The notes below the pieces were generated by a model. That model did no database searches, was not told the DNA's origin, and saw nothing but the letters and a program-made list of their open reading frames with translations. A DNA stretch of 64,000 nucleotides from Meiothermus sp. CFH 77666. GTDB lineage: Bacteria; Deinococcota; Deinococci; Deinococcales; Thermaceae. Of the stretch, positions 9,612 through 18,373 are shown in pieces (the stretch's first letter is position 1; every line of letters begins with the position of its first letter). A program made the translations under genes and the position numbers. The stretch is taken from NCBI RefSeq assembly GCF_017497985.1, contig NZ_JAGDFV010000003.1, positions 92,077-156,076 of the forward strand. Direction: 5' to 3'.

Positions 9612-10958
9612 GTGCCAACTGTAACCTTTGTACCGCACCGGCTGGCGCTTATTCGGGTACCTGACGAGGTTCCGGTTCTGCCGCCAAAAGTGTTTACAGA
9701 GCGCTACAAGCGCCTGGAGGCCAGGCGGCAACAGGCCGGTCTGGATGCCATCCTGATTTATGCCGACCGGGAACACGCCGCCAACCTGGGCTGGCTGACC
9801 GACTTCACCCCCCGGTTTGAAGAAGCCCTCTGGATCCAGCTGGGAGGGCAGACCCCAACCTTGCTGGTGGGCAATGAGTGCCTGAGCTTTGCCCGGGCGG
9901 TTTGCAAGCTCGAGGCTAACCTCGAGCTCTACCAGGATTTCAGCCTGCCGGGCCAGGATCGCAGCCGGAGCACCGACCTGCCCGGTCTGTTGCGCAAGGC
10001 CGGGCTGGGCAAAGGGCTAGAGGTGGGGCTGGTGGGCTGGAAGCCCATGCAGGCCCTGGACGTGCCGCACTGGATTGTCGAGGCGGTGGAGTCAGTAACC
10101 GGCCTGGCTCCCCGTAACGCCGCCGACCTGCTGATGCATCCGGCCACAGGTCTGCGGGCGCGCCTCGAGCCCGAGCAGATCCGCTGGGCCGAATACGCCT
10201 CGGCCCTCTCCAGCGAAGGCATCCGCAACTGGGTCTGGGGTTTGTACGAGGGCCAGAGCGAGTGGGAAGCTGCCCAGCACCTGGTGTCCTGTGGCCTCGA
10301 GCTTTCCTGCCACCCCATGGTGAACTTTGGCCCACAAATTCCCAGCGGCCTGAAAAGCCCCCGCAACCACAGGGTTCAGCCGGGCTTTTATGCCCAGGCC
10401 GCCTTTGGCCTGGTGGGGGGGCTGACCTGCCGGGCCGGGCGGTTGGTGCGCGCGGACTATCGGGAGGACGCCGATGGGTATTTGGCACTTGCCACCAACT
10501 ACTTGCAGGTGGTGCATGCCTGGTACGCCGCCCTAGAGGTCGGGGTCTTGGCGGGGGAGGTGTTCGCCAAAGCCCATCAGACCAAAAACAGCACCTGGGA
10601 CTTCGCGCTCAACCCTGGGCACCTGATTCACATGGACGAGTGGCTCGGCAGCCCCTTTGCAGAAGGCTCCGGGGTAGCCCTCCAGAGCGGTATGGCCCTC
10701 CAACAAGACATCATACCTGTCCCCCGGCACGGTCATACAGTTGTGAACATGGAGGACGGCCTGGTACTGGCCGACGCCGACCTGCGCCGAGAGTTGAGCC
10801 GCCTCGACCCCGCTTTGATGGAGCGAGTGAACCAGTGCCGTCAGGTGATGGAGCAGCTTGGCTACCAACTCAGCGAGGACGTGTTGCCTTTGTCCAACAT
10901 CCAGGGGATTTTCTTCCCCTTTTTGCTACAGCCCGAGTATGTAGCCCGTTTTGACTGA
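9612..10958 (+). CDS. Creatinase-fold (M24-like) protein with altered metal site
   Basis: This 448-residue protein has an N-terminal creatinase/prolidase-like domain (ERYKRLEARRQQAGLDAILI, about residues 28-47) and a C-terminal pita-bread domain. Compared with M24 aminopeptidases, NPGHLIHMDEW keeps the active-site His and VNMEDGLVLAD keeps one Glu. The stretch where the two metal-binding Asp residues normally lie (FYAQAAFGLVGGLTCRAGR) has none, and the IEP motif reads QQDIIP. A metal-dependent peptidase activity is therefore doubtful; creatinase, which needs no metal, is the nearest precedent. The GTG start follows AGGAAACAGGAG. It sits between xylG and an oxidoreductase gene, so a role in pentose or sugar-derivative metabolism is likely but unproven. 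Confidence 0.75.
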   Translation: MPTVTFVPHRLALIRVPDEVPVLPPKVFTERYKRLEARRQQAGLDAILIYADREHAANLGWLTDFTPRFEEALWIQLGGQTPTLLVGNECLSFARAVCKLEANLELYQDFSLPGQDRSRSTDLPGLLRKAGLGKGLEVGLVGWKPMQALDVPHWIVEAVESVTGLAPRNAADLLMHPATGLRARLEPEQIRWAEYASALSSEGIRNWVWGLYEGQSEWEAAQHLVSCGLELSCHPMVNFGPQIPSGLKSPRNHRVQPGFYAQAAFGLVGGLTCRAGRLVRADYREDADGYLALATNYLQVVHAWYAALEVGVLAGEVFAKAHQTKNSTWDFALNPGHLIHMDEWLGSPFAEGSGVALQSGMALQQDIIPVPRHGHTVVNMEDGLVLADADLRRELSRLDPALMERVNQCRQVMEQLGYQLSEDVLPLSNIQGIFFPFLLQPEYVARFD

Positions 10959-10971
10959 AAGGAGTACCCTT

Positions 10972-12018
10972 ATGCGAATCGGTATCGTGGGGGCAGGCTG
11001 GTGGGCCGGTTTTGCCCACCTTCCTGCCTTCAAAGACGCAGGGGCCGAAATTGCCGGCATCTATAGCCGCACCCCAGCCCATGCCCAAAAACTGGCCGAG
11101 CAGTTTGGCGTCCGAGCCTTTGAGAGCTACGAAGACCTGCTAGCAGCCTGCGACGGCGTGGCCATCTCCACCACCGACGACACCCACGCCCCCCTGGGCA
11201 TCCGGGCCTTACAGGCGGGCAAGCACCTGTTCATGGACAAGCCGCTGGCCCGCACCGTGCAGGAGGGGCAGGCCATTGTGGACGCTGCCAGGGCCCATCG
11301 GCGCATCGGCCTGACCGCCTTCACCAGCCGGGGTGACCTGGCCGCCGAGACCGCGCAGGGGCTGGTGCAGTCGGGCGAAGTGGGCGAAATCCTGTACGTG
11401 CGTGGCTACTTCCACGGGGGCTTCATGGGCGACCCGCAAGGCCCCACCACCTGGCGGGCCAAAGCAGAGATCGGCGGAGCCGGGGGTGTGCTGGCCGACC
11501 TGGGAGCGCACCTGTTCGACCTGGTGCGTATGGTGACCGGCCTCGAGTTTACCCAGGTGATGGCCCAGGCCCACATTCACCTAAAGCGCCCTGACCCGGT
11601 CACCAATTTCGACGAAGGGGCGGTGCTGGCCCGGCTGGGTGAGGCTAGCGGGGCTTTTTCGCTCTCGAGGGTACACATCGGCGCAGACCAGCGGCTCGAG
11701 CTGGAAATCCAGGGCAGCAAGGGGGCCCTTAAACTTTCGCCGGCCCTGTGGGGTCGGGGCAACAGCTTTCAGCTTCTTCTGGCCCGCCGCCCCGGCTTCT
11801 ATCAGGAGGTCGCGCCGGATCCCGGCCTGCTCCGGGGGCGCAACCCCGAAAGCCCTTGGGGCTACTTTCAGTTCCTCGAGCTGGCTCGACGCTTTCTCGA
11901 AGGCGTGCGCACCCACCGGCAGCCCTCGCCCAGCCTGGAGGATGGTCTAGCCGCTCAGAGGGTAATCGAGGCGGTGGTGCAGAGCAACCAACAACAAGAG
12001 TGGGTGGCTTTGGAGTAG
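10972..12018 (+). CDS. Gfo/Idh/MocA family NAD(P)-dependent oxidoreductase
   Basis: This 348-residue enzyme should oxidise or reduce a sugar or cyclitol. It has an N-terminal Rossmann fold beginning RIGIVGAGWWAGFAHLPAF and the family catalytic-lysine motif in the form MDKPLA (usually EKP), then the C-terminal substrate domain with GGAGGVLADLGAHLFDLV, whose Asp and His are typical. The ATG at 10972 follows AAAGGAG by 6 nt and lies 13 bp after the previous gene. It is the last gene before the xylR promoter. Xylose dehydrogenase activity is possible, since this family includes such enzymes, but sequence alone cannot fix the substrate. Confidence 0.85.
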   Translation: MRIGIVGAGWWAGFAHLPAFKDAGAEIAGIYSRTPAHAQKLAEQFGVRAFESYEDLLAACDGVAISTTDDTHAPLGIRALQAGKHLFMDKPLARTVQEGQAIVDAARAHRRIGLTAFTSRGDLAAETAQGLVQSGEVGEILYVRGYFHGGFMGDPQGPTTWRAKAEIGGAGGVLADLGAHLFDLVRMVTGLEFTQVMAQAHIHLKRPDPVTNFDEGAVLARLGEASGAFSLSRVHIGADQRLELEIQGSKGALKLSPALWGRGNSFQLLLARRPGFYQEVAPDPGLLRGRNPESPWGYFQFLELARRFLEGVRTHRQPSPSLEDGLAAQRVIEAVVQSNQQQEWVALE

Positions 12019-12052
12019 CCTTCATCAAAGCCGAAAAACCGCCTGAAGCCAA

Positions 12053-12099
12053 TTGACTACAGATAGGGCAATCTCTTATTATTTCGTAACTAGAAATAA
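12053..12099 (+). promoter_or_regulatory. xylR-xylA-xylB promoter and operator
   Basis: TTGACT (12053-12058) and TATTAT (12077-12082), 18 nt apart, form a good promoter. The perfect inverted repeat TTATTTC (12079-12085), 7-nt spacer, GAAATAA (12093-12099) overlaps the -10 and the expected start point. This matches the operator design in front of xylF (6362-6384). It implies autorepression by the ROK protein encoded just downstream. It also fixes the gene's start codon as downstream of 12099. Confidence 0.8.
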
Positions 12100-12121
12100 A
12101 TGCCCCGCTCCCAAAAGCCCT

Positions 12122-13246
12122 ATGTCCAAAGCGATGAGATCTAACTCCCTTGGCGGCACCCGGCAGCTGCGGCGCTGGCACCGTGCGCGCATCCTCCAGG
12201 CCATCCGGGCCGAGGCGGGCATTTCCCGGCTCAGGCTGGCCCGCAAGCTGGATCTCTCGCCTTCTGCCGTCACCGAGGCGGTGGCTGAGCTTCTCTCCGA
12301 GGGGTTGCTCACCGAAAGTCCCCTGCCCCCCACAGGCCAGGGCCGTCCTTCGGTAGCCCTCGACCTCGAGGGTGAGCGGCACGGGGTGCTGGCCTGGGAG
12401 ATTGACCTTGACCGGATGGCGGTGGCCCTCCTAAACCTGCGGGGGGAGGTGCGGGCTCGAGCCGTGCTGCCCCCGGCTCCCGCCAGCCTCTCGGCAGCGC
12501 TAAAGCAGCTGAAGGCGGCTACCGCGCCCCACCTTTCGGGGGTGCGGGTGCTGGCTGCGGGCCTTTCCATCCCGGGGCTTCTGGAGCCCGCCCAGGGCCA
12601 CCTGACCCTGGCCCCCAACCTGGGCTGGGCCGATTTGCCCTTGCTGGAGCGCTTCCGTGCGGCGCTTACGGGGCTGGGGCTGAACAAGACCCTGGCGGTG
12701 GTGGAAAACGAGGCCAACGCTGCGGCCTACGGCCTTTATGCCCTGGGGGGCCTGGCCCTGGAGCACTGCGTTTACCTGAGCCTGGGGGTGGGGGTTGGGG
12801 GCGGGGTGGTGGTGAACCGGAGCGTCTACCACGGGGCCCGCTTCCACGCTGGGGAGGTGGGGCACATCCCCTTAGACCCCCAGGGCCCCCCCTGCCGCTG
12901 CGGCAAGCGCGGCTGCGCCGAGGCCTTTCTCAGCTTTCGCCGCTGGCAGGAAGCCCCCACCCAGGCCCGGCTGGATGAGATGGCCGAACGGCTGGCCCAG
13001 CTTTCGGCGGTGGTGCTGGCCACCCTCGACCCCGAGCGCGTGGTGCTGGGGGGCCCGCTGGTCGAGGCCACCGGCGCGACCCTCCTGCGGTTGGTGCAGG
13101 CCAAACTCCCCCGCTACGCCCTCTCGGTGCACGCCCCCGAGCAGGTGGCGCTCTCGCCGCTGGGCCGGGAGGCGGCGCTTTTGGGGGTGGGGGCGCTGGC
13201 AGCAGACTTTTTTATGGAGCAAATGGCCTACGAAGAGGTGAGCTAA
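12122..13246 (+). CDS. xylR: ROK-family xylose repressor
   Basis: This 374-residue regulator should bind the TTTC-N7-GAAA operators and release DNA on binding xylose. The N-terminus is a winged helix ([20 protein letters not shown], then [19 protein letters not shown]). The rest is a ROK sugar-kinase-like domain with the zinc-binding motif [12 protein letters not shown] around residue 257-268 and the [10 protein letters not shown] loop. The ATG at 12122 is used because earlier in-frame starts lie within the promoter/operator; a second ATG at 12134 is possible, and neither has a strong ribosome site. Its stop overlaps the xylA start by one base. Confidence 0.9.
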   Translation: MSKAMRSNSLGGTRQLRRWHRARILQAIRAEAGISRLRLARKLDLSPSAVTEAVAELLSEGLLTESPLPPTGQGRPSVALDLEGERHGVLAWEIDLDRMAVALLNLRGEVRARAVLPPAPASLSAALKQLKAATAPHLSGVRVLAAGLSIPGLLEPAQGHLTLAPNLGWADLPLLERFRAALTGLGLNKTLAVVENEANAAAYGLYALGGLALEHCVYLSLGVGVGGGVVVNRSVYHGARFHAGEVGHIPLDPQGPPCRCGKRGCAEAFLSFRRWQEAPTQARLDEMAERLAQLSAVVLATLDPERVVLGGPLVEATGATLLRLVQAKLPRYALSVHAPEQVALSPLGREAALLGVGALAADFFMEQMAYEEVS

Positions 13247-14406
13247 TGTACGAACCCAGACCCGAGCACAAGTTTACCTTTGGCCTCTGGACGGTGGGCA
13301 ACGTGGGGCGCGACCCCTTCGGCGAGGCGGTGCGGGCCCGCCTCGAGCCCGACTACGTGGTCTACAAGCTGGCCGAGCTGGGGGCCTACGGGGTCAACCT
13401 GCACGACGAAGACCTGATCCCCCGCGGCACCCCGCCCGCCGAGCGAGCCACCATCCTGCGCCGCTTCAAGAAGGCGCTGGAGGAAACCGGCCTGAAGGTG
13501 CCCATGGTCACCGCCAACCTCTTCTCCGACCCGGCCTTCAAAGACGGCGCCCTGACCAGCCCCGACCCCTGGGTGCGAGCCTACGCCCTGAAGAAAAGCC
13601 TGGAGACCCTCGATCTGGGGGCCGAGCTGGGGGCCCAGATCTACGTGGTCTGGCCGGGTCGGGAGGGGGCCGAGGTGGACGCGACCGGCAAGGCGCAGAA
13701 AGCCTGGGCTTGGTTCCGCGAGGCCCTGAACTTTCTGGCCGCCTACTCGGAGGATCAGGGCTACGGCTACCGCTTTGCCCTGGAGCCCAAGCCCAACGAG
13801 CCCCGCGGCGACATCTACCTACCCACCGTGGGGAGCATGCTGGCCCTCATCCACACCCTTGAACAGCCCCAGCTCTTCGGCCTCAACCCCGAGTTCGCCC
13901 ACGAGACCATGGCCGGGCTCAACTTCGTGCACGCGGTGGCCCAGGCCTTAGACGCAGGCAAGCTCTTCCACATCGACCTCAACGACCAGCGCATGAGTCG
14001 CTTCGACCAGGATCTGCGCTTTGGCGCAGAGAACTTGAAGGCCTCCTTCTTCCTGGTAGACCTGCTGGAGCACAGCGGCTACGCAGGCCCCCGCCACTTC
14101 GACGCCCATGCCCTGCGCACCGAGGACGAGGCCGGGGTCTGGGCCTTCGCCAGGGGCTGCATGCGCACCTACCTGATCCTGAAGGAGAAGGCCCAGGCCT
14201 TCCGGGCCGATCCTGAGGTGCGGTCGTTGCTGGACGAGTACTACCAGGCCGACCCCGAGCCTCTGGCCCTCCTGGGCAGCTACAGCCGGGAGAAGGCCGA
14301 GAAGCTCAAGGGGCTCACCCTGCCCGAGGCCCGGCGCACCCGCGGCTACGCCCTCGAGGCCCTCGACCAGCTCGCGGTGGAGCACCTCCTGGGGGTGCGG
14401 GGATGA
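13246..14406 (+). CDS. xylA: Xylose isomerase
   Basis: This 386-residue cytoplasmic enzyme converts D-xylose to D-xylulose. Its length and start ([20 protein letters not shown]) place it in the shorter class I found in actinobacteria and Thermus. Catalytic His is in [11 protein letters not shown] (His53); the metal and substrate residues appear in [13 protein letters not shown] (Glu180, Lys182), [11 protein letters not shown] and [19 protein letters not shown]. The ATG shares one base with the xylR stop and its own end overlaps xylB by four bases, so the three are translated as a coupled unit. Confidence 0.97.
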   Translation: MYEPRPEHKFTFGLWTVGNVGRDPFGEAVRARLEPDYVVYKLAELGAYGVNLHDEDLIPRGTPPAERATILRRFKKALEETGLKVPMVTANLFSDPAFKDGALTSPDPWVRAYALKKSLETLDLGAELGAQIYVVWPGREGAEVDATGKAQKAWAWFREALNFLAAYSEDQGYGYRFALEPKPNEPRGDIYLPTVGSMLALIHTLEQPQLFGLNPEFAHETMAGLNFVHAVAQALDAGKLFHIDLNDQRMSRFDQDLRFGAENLKASFFLVDLLEHSGYAGPRHFDAHALRTEDEAGVWAFARGCMRTYLILKEKAQAFRADPEVRSLLDEYYQADPEPLALLGSYSREKAEKLKGLTLPEARRTRGYALEALDQLAVEHLLGVRG

Positions 14407-15869
14407 GGCTGGTCCTGGGCCTGGATCTGGGCACCAGCGGGCTCAAGGCGGTGGCCCTGGACGAGCAAGGCCAGAAGGTGGCCGAAGCCCGGGCCGTCTA
14501 CCCCCTGCACACCCCCCGCCCCGGCTGGACCGAGCAAGACCCGCTGGACTGGGCCAGGGCCGCCCAGGAGGCCCTGAAGGCCTTGCGCGGGCAACTGGGC
14601 CAGGCCGAGATGGTGGGGCTGGGGCTCTCGGGGCAGATGCACGGGGCGGTCTTCCTGGATAAGGCCGGCGCACCTTTAGCGCCAGCCCCCCTCTGGAACG
14701 ACCAGCGCACCGCCCGCGAGGTAGCGGAGATAGAAGCGGCCATCCCCTGCGAGGAGCTGATCCGGCGCACCGGCAACCCGGCGGTCACCGGCTTCCAGCT
14801 ACCCAAGCTGCTCTGGCTCCGAAACCAGCATCCCGAACTCTTCCGACGGGTCTATAAGGTGCTCCTGCCCAAGGATTACCTGGCCCACGCCCTGACCGGG
14901 GCCTGGGCCAGTGAGTACTCCGACGCCTCCGGGGTGGGGGCCCTGAACCTGGCGACCCGGCGCTGGGATCCCGAAATTCTGCAAAGTCTGGGGCTTTCCG
15001 AAGGGCTTTTCCCCGAGCTCGGGCCCAGCGAGCGGGTGGTGGGTACCCTGAGCCCAGCCTGGGCCCAGGCGACCGGCCTGCCGGCGGGCCTGCCGGTGGT
15101 GGCCGGGGCCGGAGACAACGCCGCGGCGGCCCTGGGGCTGGGGGTCTCGCGCTACCGAAAGGGGGTGGGCAGTGTCTCGTTGGGCACCAGCGGGGTCATC
15201 TTTCTTCCCCTGGAAGAACCCACCCCCGAGCCTCAGGGACGCGTCCACCTCTTCGCCCACGCCGACGGGGGCTACCACTTGCTGGGGGTGACCCTGAGCG
15301 CGGCGGGCAGCCTGGAGTGGCTGCGGGGCCTGTTCCCTGAGGTGGGCCTGGAGGCTCTCTTGAAGGAAGCCGAGCAGGTTCCTCTGGGCAGCGAAGGGCT
15401 TTACTTTCTGCCCTTCCTGGCCGGGGAGCGCAGCCCTTATCTAAATCCTTACCTGCGGGGGGCTTTCTTAGGCCTCTCCCTGGCCCACAAGCGGGGCCAT
15501 CTGGTGCGTTCGGTGCTGGAGGGGGTGGCCTTGAGCCTGGGCGAGGTCTACCAGGTGATGCGCCCCCTGGCAGAGGCCCAGCGGCTGCTGGCCACCGGTG
15601 GGGGCGCAGCCTCCGACCTGTGGCTTTCGCTTCTGAGCGGGGCGCTGGGGATGCCGGTGGTGCGAGTAACGGGCGATGAGGGGGCGGCGCGGGGGGCCGG
15701 AATCCTGGCCCTGGTAGGGGCTGGGGTATACGAAGGGCTCAGGGAAGCGCTCCAGGCCACCGCCCCTGCAGAACTTGCCGTTCCAGGAGCGCAAGCTGAG
15801 ATCTCTGGCCTCCAACCTGGCTATGTGCAGGCAGTGGAGATGTTGCTAAGGCGTTACTCCCAACAATGA
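14403..15869 (+). CDS. xylB: Xylulokinase
   Basis: This 488-residue FGGY-family kinase phosphorylates D-xylulose to xylulose 5-phosphate, delivering it to the pentose phosphate pathway. The N-terminal phosphate-binding loop is [19 protein letters not shown], the substrate loop [11 protein letters not shown] is xylulokinase-specific, and the second domain has [14 protein letters not shown] and [18 protein letters not shown]. It starts in an ATGA overlap with xylA. It is the last gene of the operon; more than 560 bp without a gene follow. Confidence 0.96.
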   Translation: MRLVLGLDLGTSGLKAVALDEQGQKVAEARAVYPLHTPRPGWTEQDPLDWARAAQEALKALRGQLGQAEMVGLGLSGQMHGAVFLDKAGAPLAPAPLWNDQRTAREVAEIEAAIPCEELIRRTGNPAVTGFQLPKLLWLRNQHPELFRRVYKVLLPKDYLAHALTGAWASEYSDASGVGALNLATRRWDPEILQSLGLSEGLFPELGPSERVVGTLSPAWAQATGLPAGLPVVAGAGDNAAAALGLGVSRYRKGVGSVSLGTSGVIFLPLEEPTPEPQGRVHLFAHADGGYHLLGVTLSAAGSLEWLRGLFPEVGLEALLKEAEQVPLGSEGLYFLPFLAGERSPYLNPYLRGAFLGLSLAHKRGHLVRSVLEGVALSLGEVYQVMRPLAEAQRLLATGGGAASDLWLSLLSGALGMPVVRVTGDEGAARGAGILALVGAGVYEGLREALQATAPAELAVPGAQAEISGLQPGYVQAVEMLLRRYSQQ

Positions 15870-15944
15870 AATTGTCCAAGTGCAGACCTTTTAGGGCTGT
15901 ACTCCGATAGCCGGAAGCCTGAATAGTACATCGTCGTAGAGATG

Positions 15945-16188
15945 TCCGTACACCTCCGGGTTTCCGGGAGGGATTGACATAGAGCCCCCTCCCTACCACG
16001 TAGGGAGGGTGGGGGAGGGTATTGGGTGAGGCCCCCAACCACCAGGTTACGCAAAGTCGCTGCTCAGCAACCCCACCTAACCTCCCCCACACGGTAGGGG
16101 AGGAACGAAAAGGTTACTGCTCTAGAGCGTACTGCATAGTTCGTGCCGCAATGGACACTTTGTACCGGTATTTATACGACTGTGTAAT
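15945..16188 (+). repeat. Intergenic dispersed repeat, copy 1 (within a 568-bp gene-free stretch)
   Basis: The stretch 15870-16437 holds no convincing gene. Its middle part matches the interval 55665-55837: both contain CCCCCTCCCTAC.ACGTAGGG, GTAGGGGAGGAACGAAAAGG and an almost identical tail TGTACCGGTATTT. The tail is at 16149-16187 here and 55798-55837 in the other copy. Copy 1 has about 90 extra bases between two halves of the CCTCCC/GGGAGG palindrome and can fold into a long hairpin. There are no transposase remnants; it could be a MITE or a structured RNA element. Beyond 16244 I see only a perfect 16-bp palindrome (16327-16342) and nothing interpretable. Confidence 0.7.
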
Positions 16189-16208
16189 AGAGTGGATGGT
16201 CAATAGAC

Positions 16209-16243
16209 GATAGTCTAAAGCCGATGACTGAGGGCTAAAAGTC
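16209..16243 (+). repeat. Degenerate heptanucleotide tract (5 units)
   Basis: Five successive 7-nt units beginning GATAGTC and TAAAGCC keep a loose 7-base phase. It is the weakest member of the heptad family seen at 23359, 33591, 47744, 59869 and 61075. Confidence 0.4.
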
Positions 16244-16437
16244 ACACACAGCGCTTTTCACAGACCTGGCCGCCCGCGAAAACGAGAATGCGTCTGGGCC
16301 AGGGCGCAGGTTACGCACCCCAGCGCGGGCCGGATCCGGCCCACGGGTGCTTGGGTTTTGAGTTTCCAGACGGCCACTGTTCTGTCCGGGACAACGGATT
16401 TTGAATCCCGGTTGGCTCGGTTTTTGTAAAGAGCGCT

Positions 16438-17814
16438 CTAAAGCTGCGCGGTATCGCCCCAGTTTTGTAGCAGGGCCTGGTAGGCCGGGTTCTGGTAACG
16501 CGAGAGCAAAAAGGCCGAGGCATAGCCGGGCAGCGCGGTGCCGGTCACGTGGGCTGCCAGCAGCTCCCCTGCGGCGCAAGCGGCCATGACGCCAAAGCCC
16601 GACAAGGCCCCCACCAGGTAAGCGCCCCGCACTGGCAGCGGGCCGATGAGGGGGCGGTTTTCCTGGGTTTTGAGGTAATAGCCCCCGTCTATCCAGGGCC
16701 TGGGGGCTTTCTCGAAGTACCGCTGCAGGCCCGGCATCATCACCGACAGGCCGCGCAGGGCGATGTCGGCGTAGTGGGGGTCTGGGGGAATGGGGAAGGT
16801 GGGTTCAGCGGGTTCAGTATGGCGGTTGTACAGCACAATCAGGGTGGTGCTATCCCCAAGCCCGTCGGGCCGGCCATGCACCCCCGCCGGGAACTTCTGC
16901 AAGAGCCAGCGGGCGGACTCGTCTTCGGCCAACAGGAGGCGCTCCTCGAGGCTCCAGGGCAGCTCGACCTCGTCCATCCAGATCAGCATGGGGGCCTCGC
17001 GCGGTACCACGCCCAGGGTCTCGCTGAAGCTCATCTTGAGGTGCCGCTCGGCAAAGACGGGCAGCTCCACCCCCAGCATCCGGCCTACCTGTTTTTGCAT
17101 GGGCCCGGCGGCGTTAATGAAGATCGGGGTTTCCAGGGTTTCGGTGGAACCATCATCGCGCCTGACCTCCACCGATTGAACCGCGCCGCCCATCGTCTCT
17201 ACCCCCACCACCTCACCCCGCACCAGCCGAACCCCGTGTTCGCGGGCTTGTTCCAGCAGGTACATCCCCAACTGCTGGGCCGAGAGCCAGCCCGCCCGCC
17301 GGACGTGTAACACCGCGCGGGTGCCTGGGGTCAGGTAAGGGAAGTGCTGCCGGATGAGGGCTAGGTTGGTAATCAGGTCGGCCCCCTCGAGCCCAGGGTC
17401 GAAGCCCTGAGCAGGGGAGGGCTGGTAGGAACTTTGGCTTTGGCTGTGAACCCGCAGGGCCCCCGCGCCCTTTTGGGCGGTGTCCAGGGCGGCCTCGGCC
17501 AGCATGGGAATTTTGCTTGCATCGGCGGTAGCGTAGAGATAACCCCGGCGGTTCAGGTGGATGCGGTTGGCAGACTCCTGGGCAATGGCCTCGAGCAGCT
17601 CGATGCTGCGGTTCATGAAGGCGATCATGTGGCCGTCCGGCCCCGGCCACCAGTTGCGGTAGGCCTCGGTGGACTTGTCGGAGGTGAGCGAAAGGGGGTC
17701 GCCCTGCTCCACCACAACGATGTTCTTCAAGCCCCCTTTCGCCAGGTAATAGGCCGCCGCGACCCCGGCGATACCGGCTCCACAGATGACGGCCTCGGCT
17801 GCACTGTCTGGCAT
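16438..17814 (-). CDS. FAD-dependent amine/amino-acid oxidoreductase (DAO family)
   Basis: This 458-residue flavoprotein should oxidise an amine or secondary amino acid such as sarcosine, proline or an opine. The dinucleotide-binding motif is VICGAGIAGVAAAYYLAKGG near the N-terminus, followed by VVVEQGDPLSLTSDKST, and it ends with the FAD-contacting GALSGFGVMAACAAGELLA typical of the family. The ATG at 17814 is preferred over an upstream in-frame ATG at 17889 because a 17-bp palindrome and -10-like TATACT/TATACA elements lie directly before it. It is convergent with nothing downstream and divergent from the MNT/HEPN pair. It probably works with the nearby aminotransferases in amine catabolism. 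Confidence 0.85.
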   Translation of the reverse strand: MPDSAAEAVICGAGIAGVAAAYYLAKGGLKNIVVVEQGDPLSLTSDKSTEAYRNWWPGPDGHMIAFMNRSIELLEAIAQESANRIHLNRRGYLYATADASKIPMLAEAALDTAQKGAGALRVHSQSQSSYQPSPAQGFDPGLEGADLITNLALIRQHFPYLTPGTRAVLHVRRAGWLSAQQLGMYLLEQAREHGVRLVRGEVVGVETMGGAVQSVEVRRDDGSTETLETPIFINAAGPMQKQVGRMLGVELPVFAERHLKMSFSETLGVVPREAPMLIWMDEVELPWSLEERLLLAEDESARWLLQKFPAGVHGRPDGLGDSTTLIVLYNRHTEPAEPTFPIPPDPHYADIALRGLSVMMPGLQRYFEKAPRPWIDGGYYLKTQENRPLIGPLPVRGAYLVGALSGFGVMAACAAGELLAAHVTGTALPGYASAFLLSRYQNPAYQALLQNWGDTAQL

Positions 17815-17817
17815 AAT

Positions 17818-17834
17818 ATGTATACAGTATACAT
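17818..17834 (-). promoter_or_regulatory. 17-bp perfect palindrome, GntR-type operator candidate
   Basis: ATGTATAC-A-GTATACAT lies 3 bp before the start codon of the flavoprotein gene and contains TATACT/TATACA sequences that can serve as a -10 box for a leaderless or very short-leader mRNA. The GTAT-AC dyad agrees with operators of GntR-family regulators (GT...AC core). No GntR gene is in the window, so the regulator would be encoded elsewhere. Confidence 0.55.
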
Positions 17835-18052
17835 CTAGGTACGGGTCGTGTCGGAAACAGCCTATCGTTGGAGGCCATAGGCTGAACATCGAATCAGTTC
17901 AGCAGCGCCCGTACCGCTTCCTCGAGCTGCACCCCTCGAGAGGGCATAGCGATACCCTGCCGTACAACAAAACCCTGGCTTGCTGTTTATTGCGTTGTGG
18001 ACAGGTTCTTTCTATTCGTGCTGTGGTACGGGAGGGGTGTGTCTTATGTACA

Positions 18053-18373
18053 ATGCCTTTAGTGGAATGGCGCGCGGCGGTCGTGGAAAGCCTGGCCCCC
18101 CTGGGTGTCGAGCGGGTGTATTTGTTTGGCTCCCATGCTCGAGGCACCGCTACAAAGCGCTCCGATCTCGATCTGCTGGTGCTGTGGGAGACGGCGCTGC
18201 CGCCCCTGGATCGCATTGGTCAGGTGCTGTGGGCATTGCGGGAACTGCCCTGGGTGGTAGAGCCGGTGGTGCTGACCCCTGCGGAATTCGAGGAACGCCG
18301 CAACCTGCCCTTCCTGCGGGGCGTGCTGAGGGAGGCCCAACTCCTGTATGAGCGTGGAAAAACAGCAGCTTGA
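18053..18373 (+). CDS. MNT-type minimal nucleotidyltransferase (antitoxin of a HEPN/MNT pair)
   Basis: This 106-residue protein has the nucleotidyltransferase-fold motif LFGSHARGTATKRSDLDLLV, with the metal-binding Asp pair in SDLDLL. Members of this family pair with HEPN proteins and can neutralise them, in some systems by AMPylation or polyadenylation. The ATG at 18053 is the only standard start near GGAGGGG (18031-18037), but the spacing of 15 nt is long. It overlaps the following HEPN gene by 26 bp, the usual arrangement for such pairs. Confidence 0.85.
   Translation: MPLVEWRAAVVESLAPLGVERVYLFGSHARGTATKRSDLDLLVLWETALPPLDRIGQVLWALRELPWVVEPVVLTPAEFEERRNLPFLRGVLREAQLLYERGKTAA

Noticed and set aside
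16327..16342. Perfect 16-bp palindrome GGGCCGGATCCGGCCC
   Set aside because: High-GC palindromes of this size occur by chance in such spacers; no T run or gene context supports a terminator or operator.
17815..17889. Longer N-terminus for the flavoprotein (ATG at 17889)
   Set aside because: It would place the palindrome and -10 inside the gene and adds 25 residues before the FAD motif that relatives do not have.
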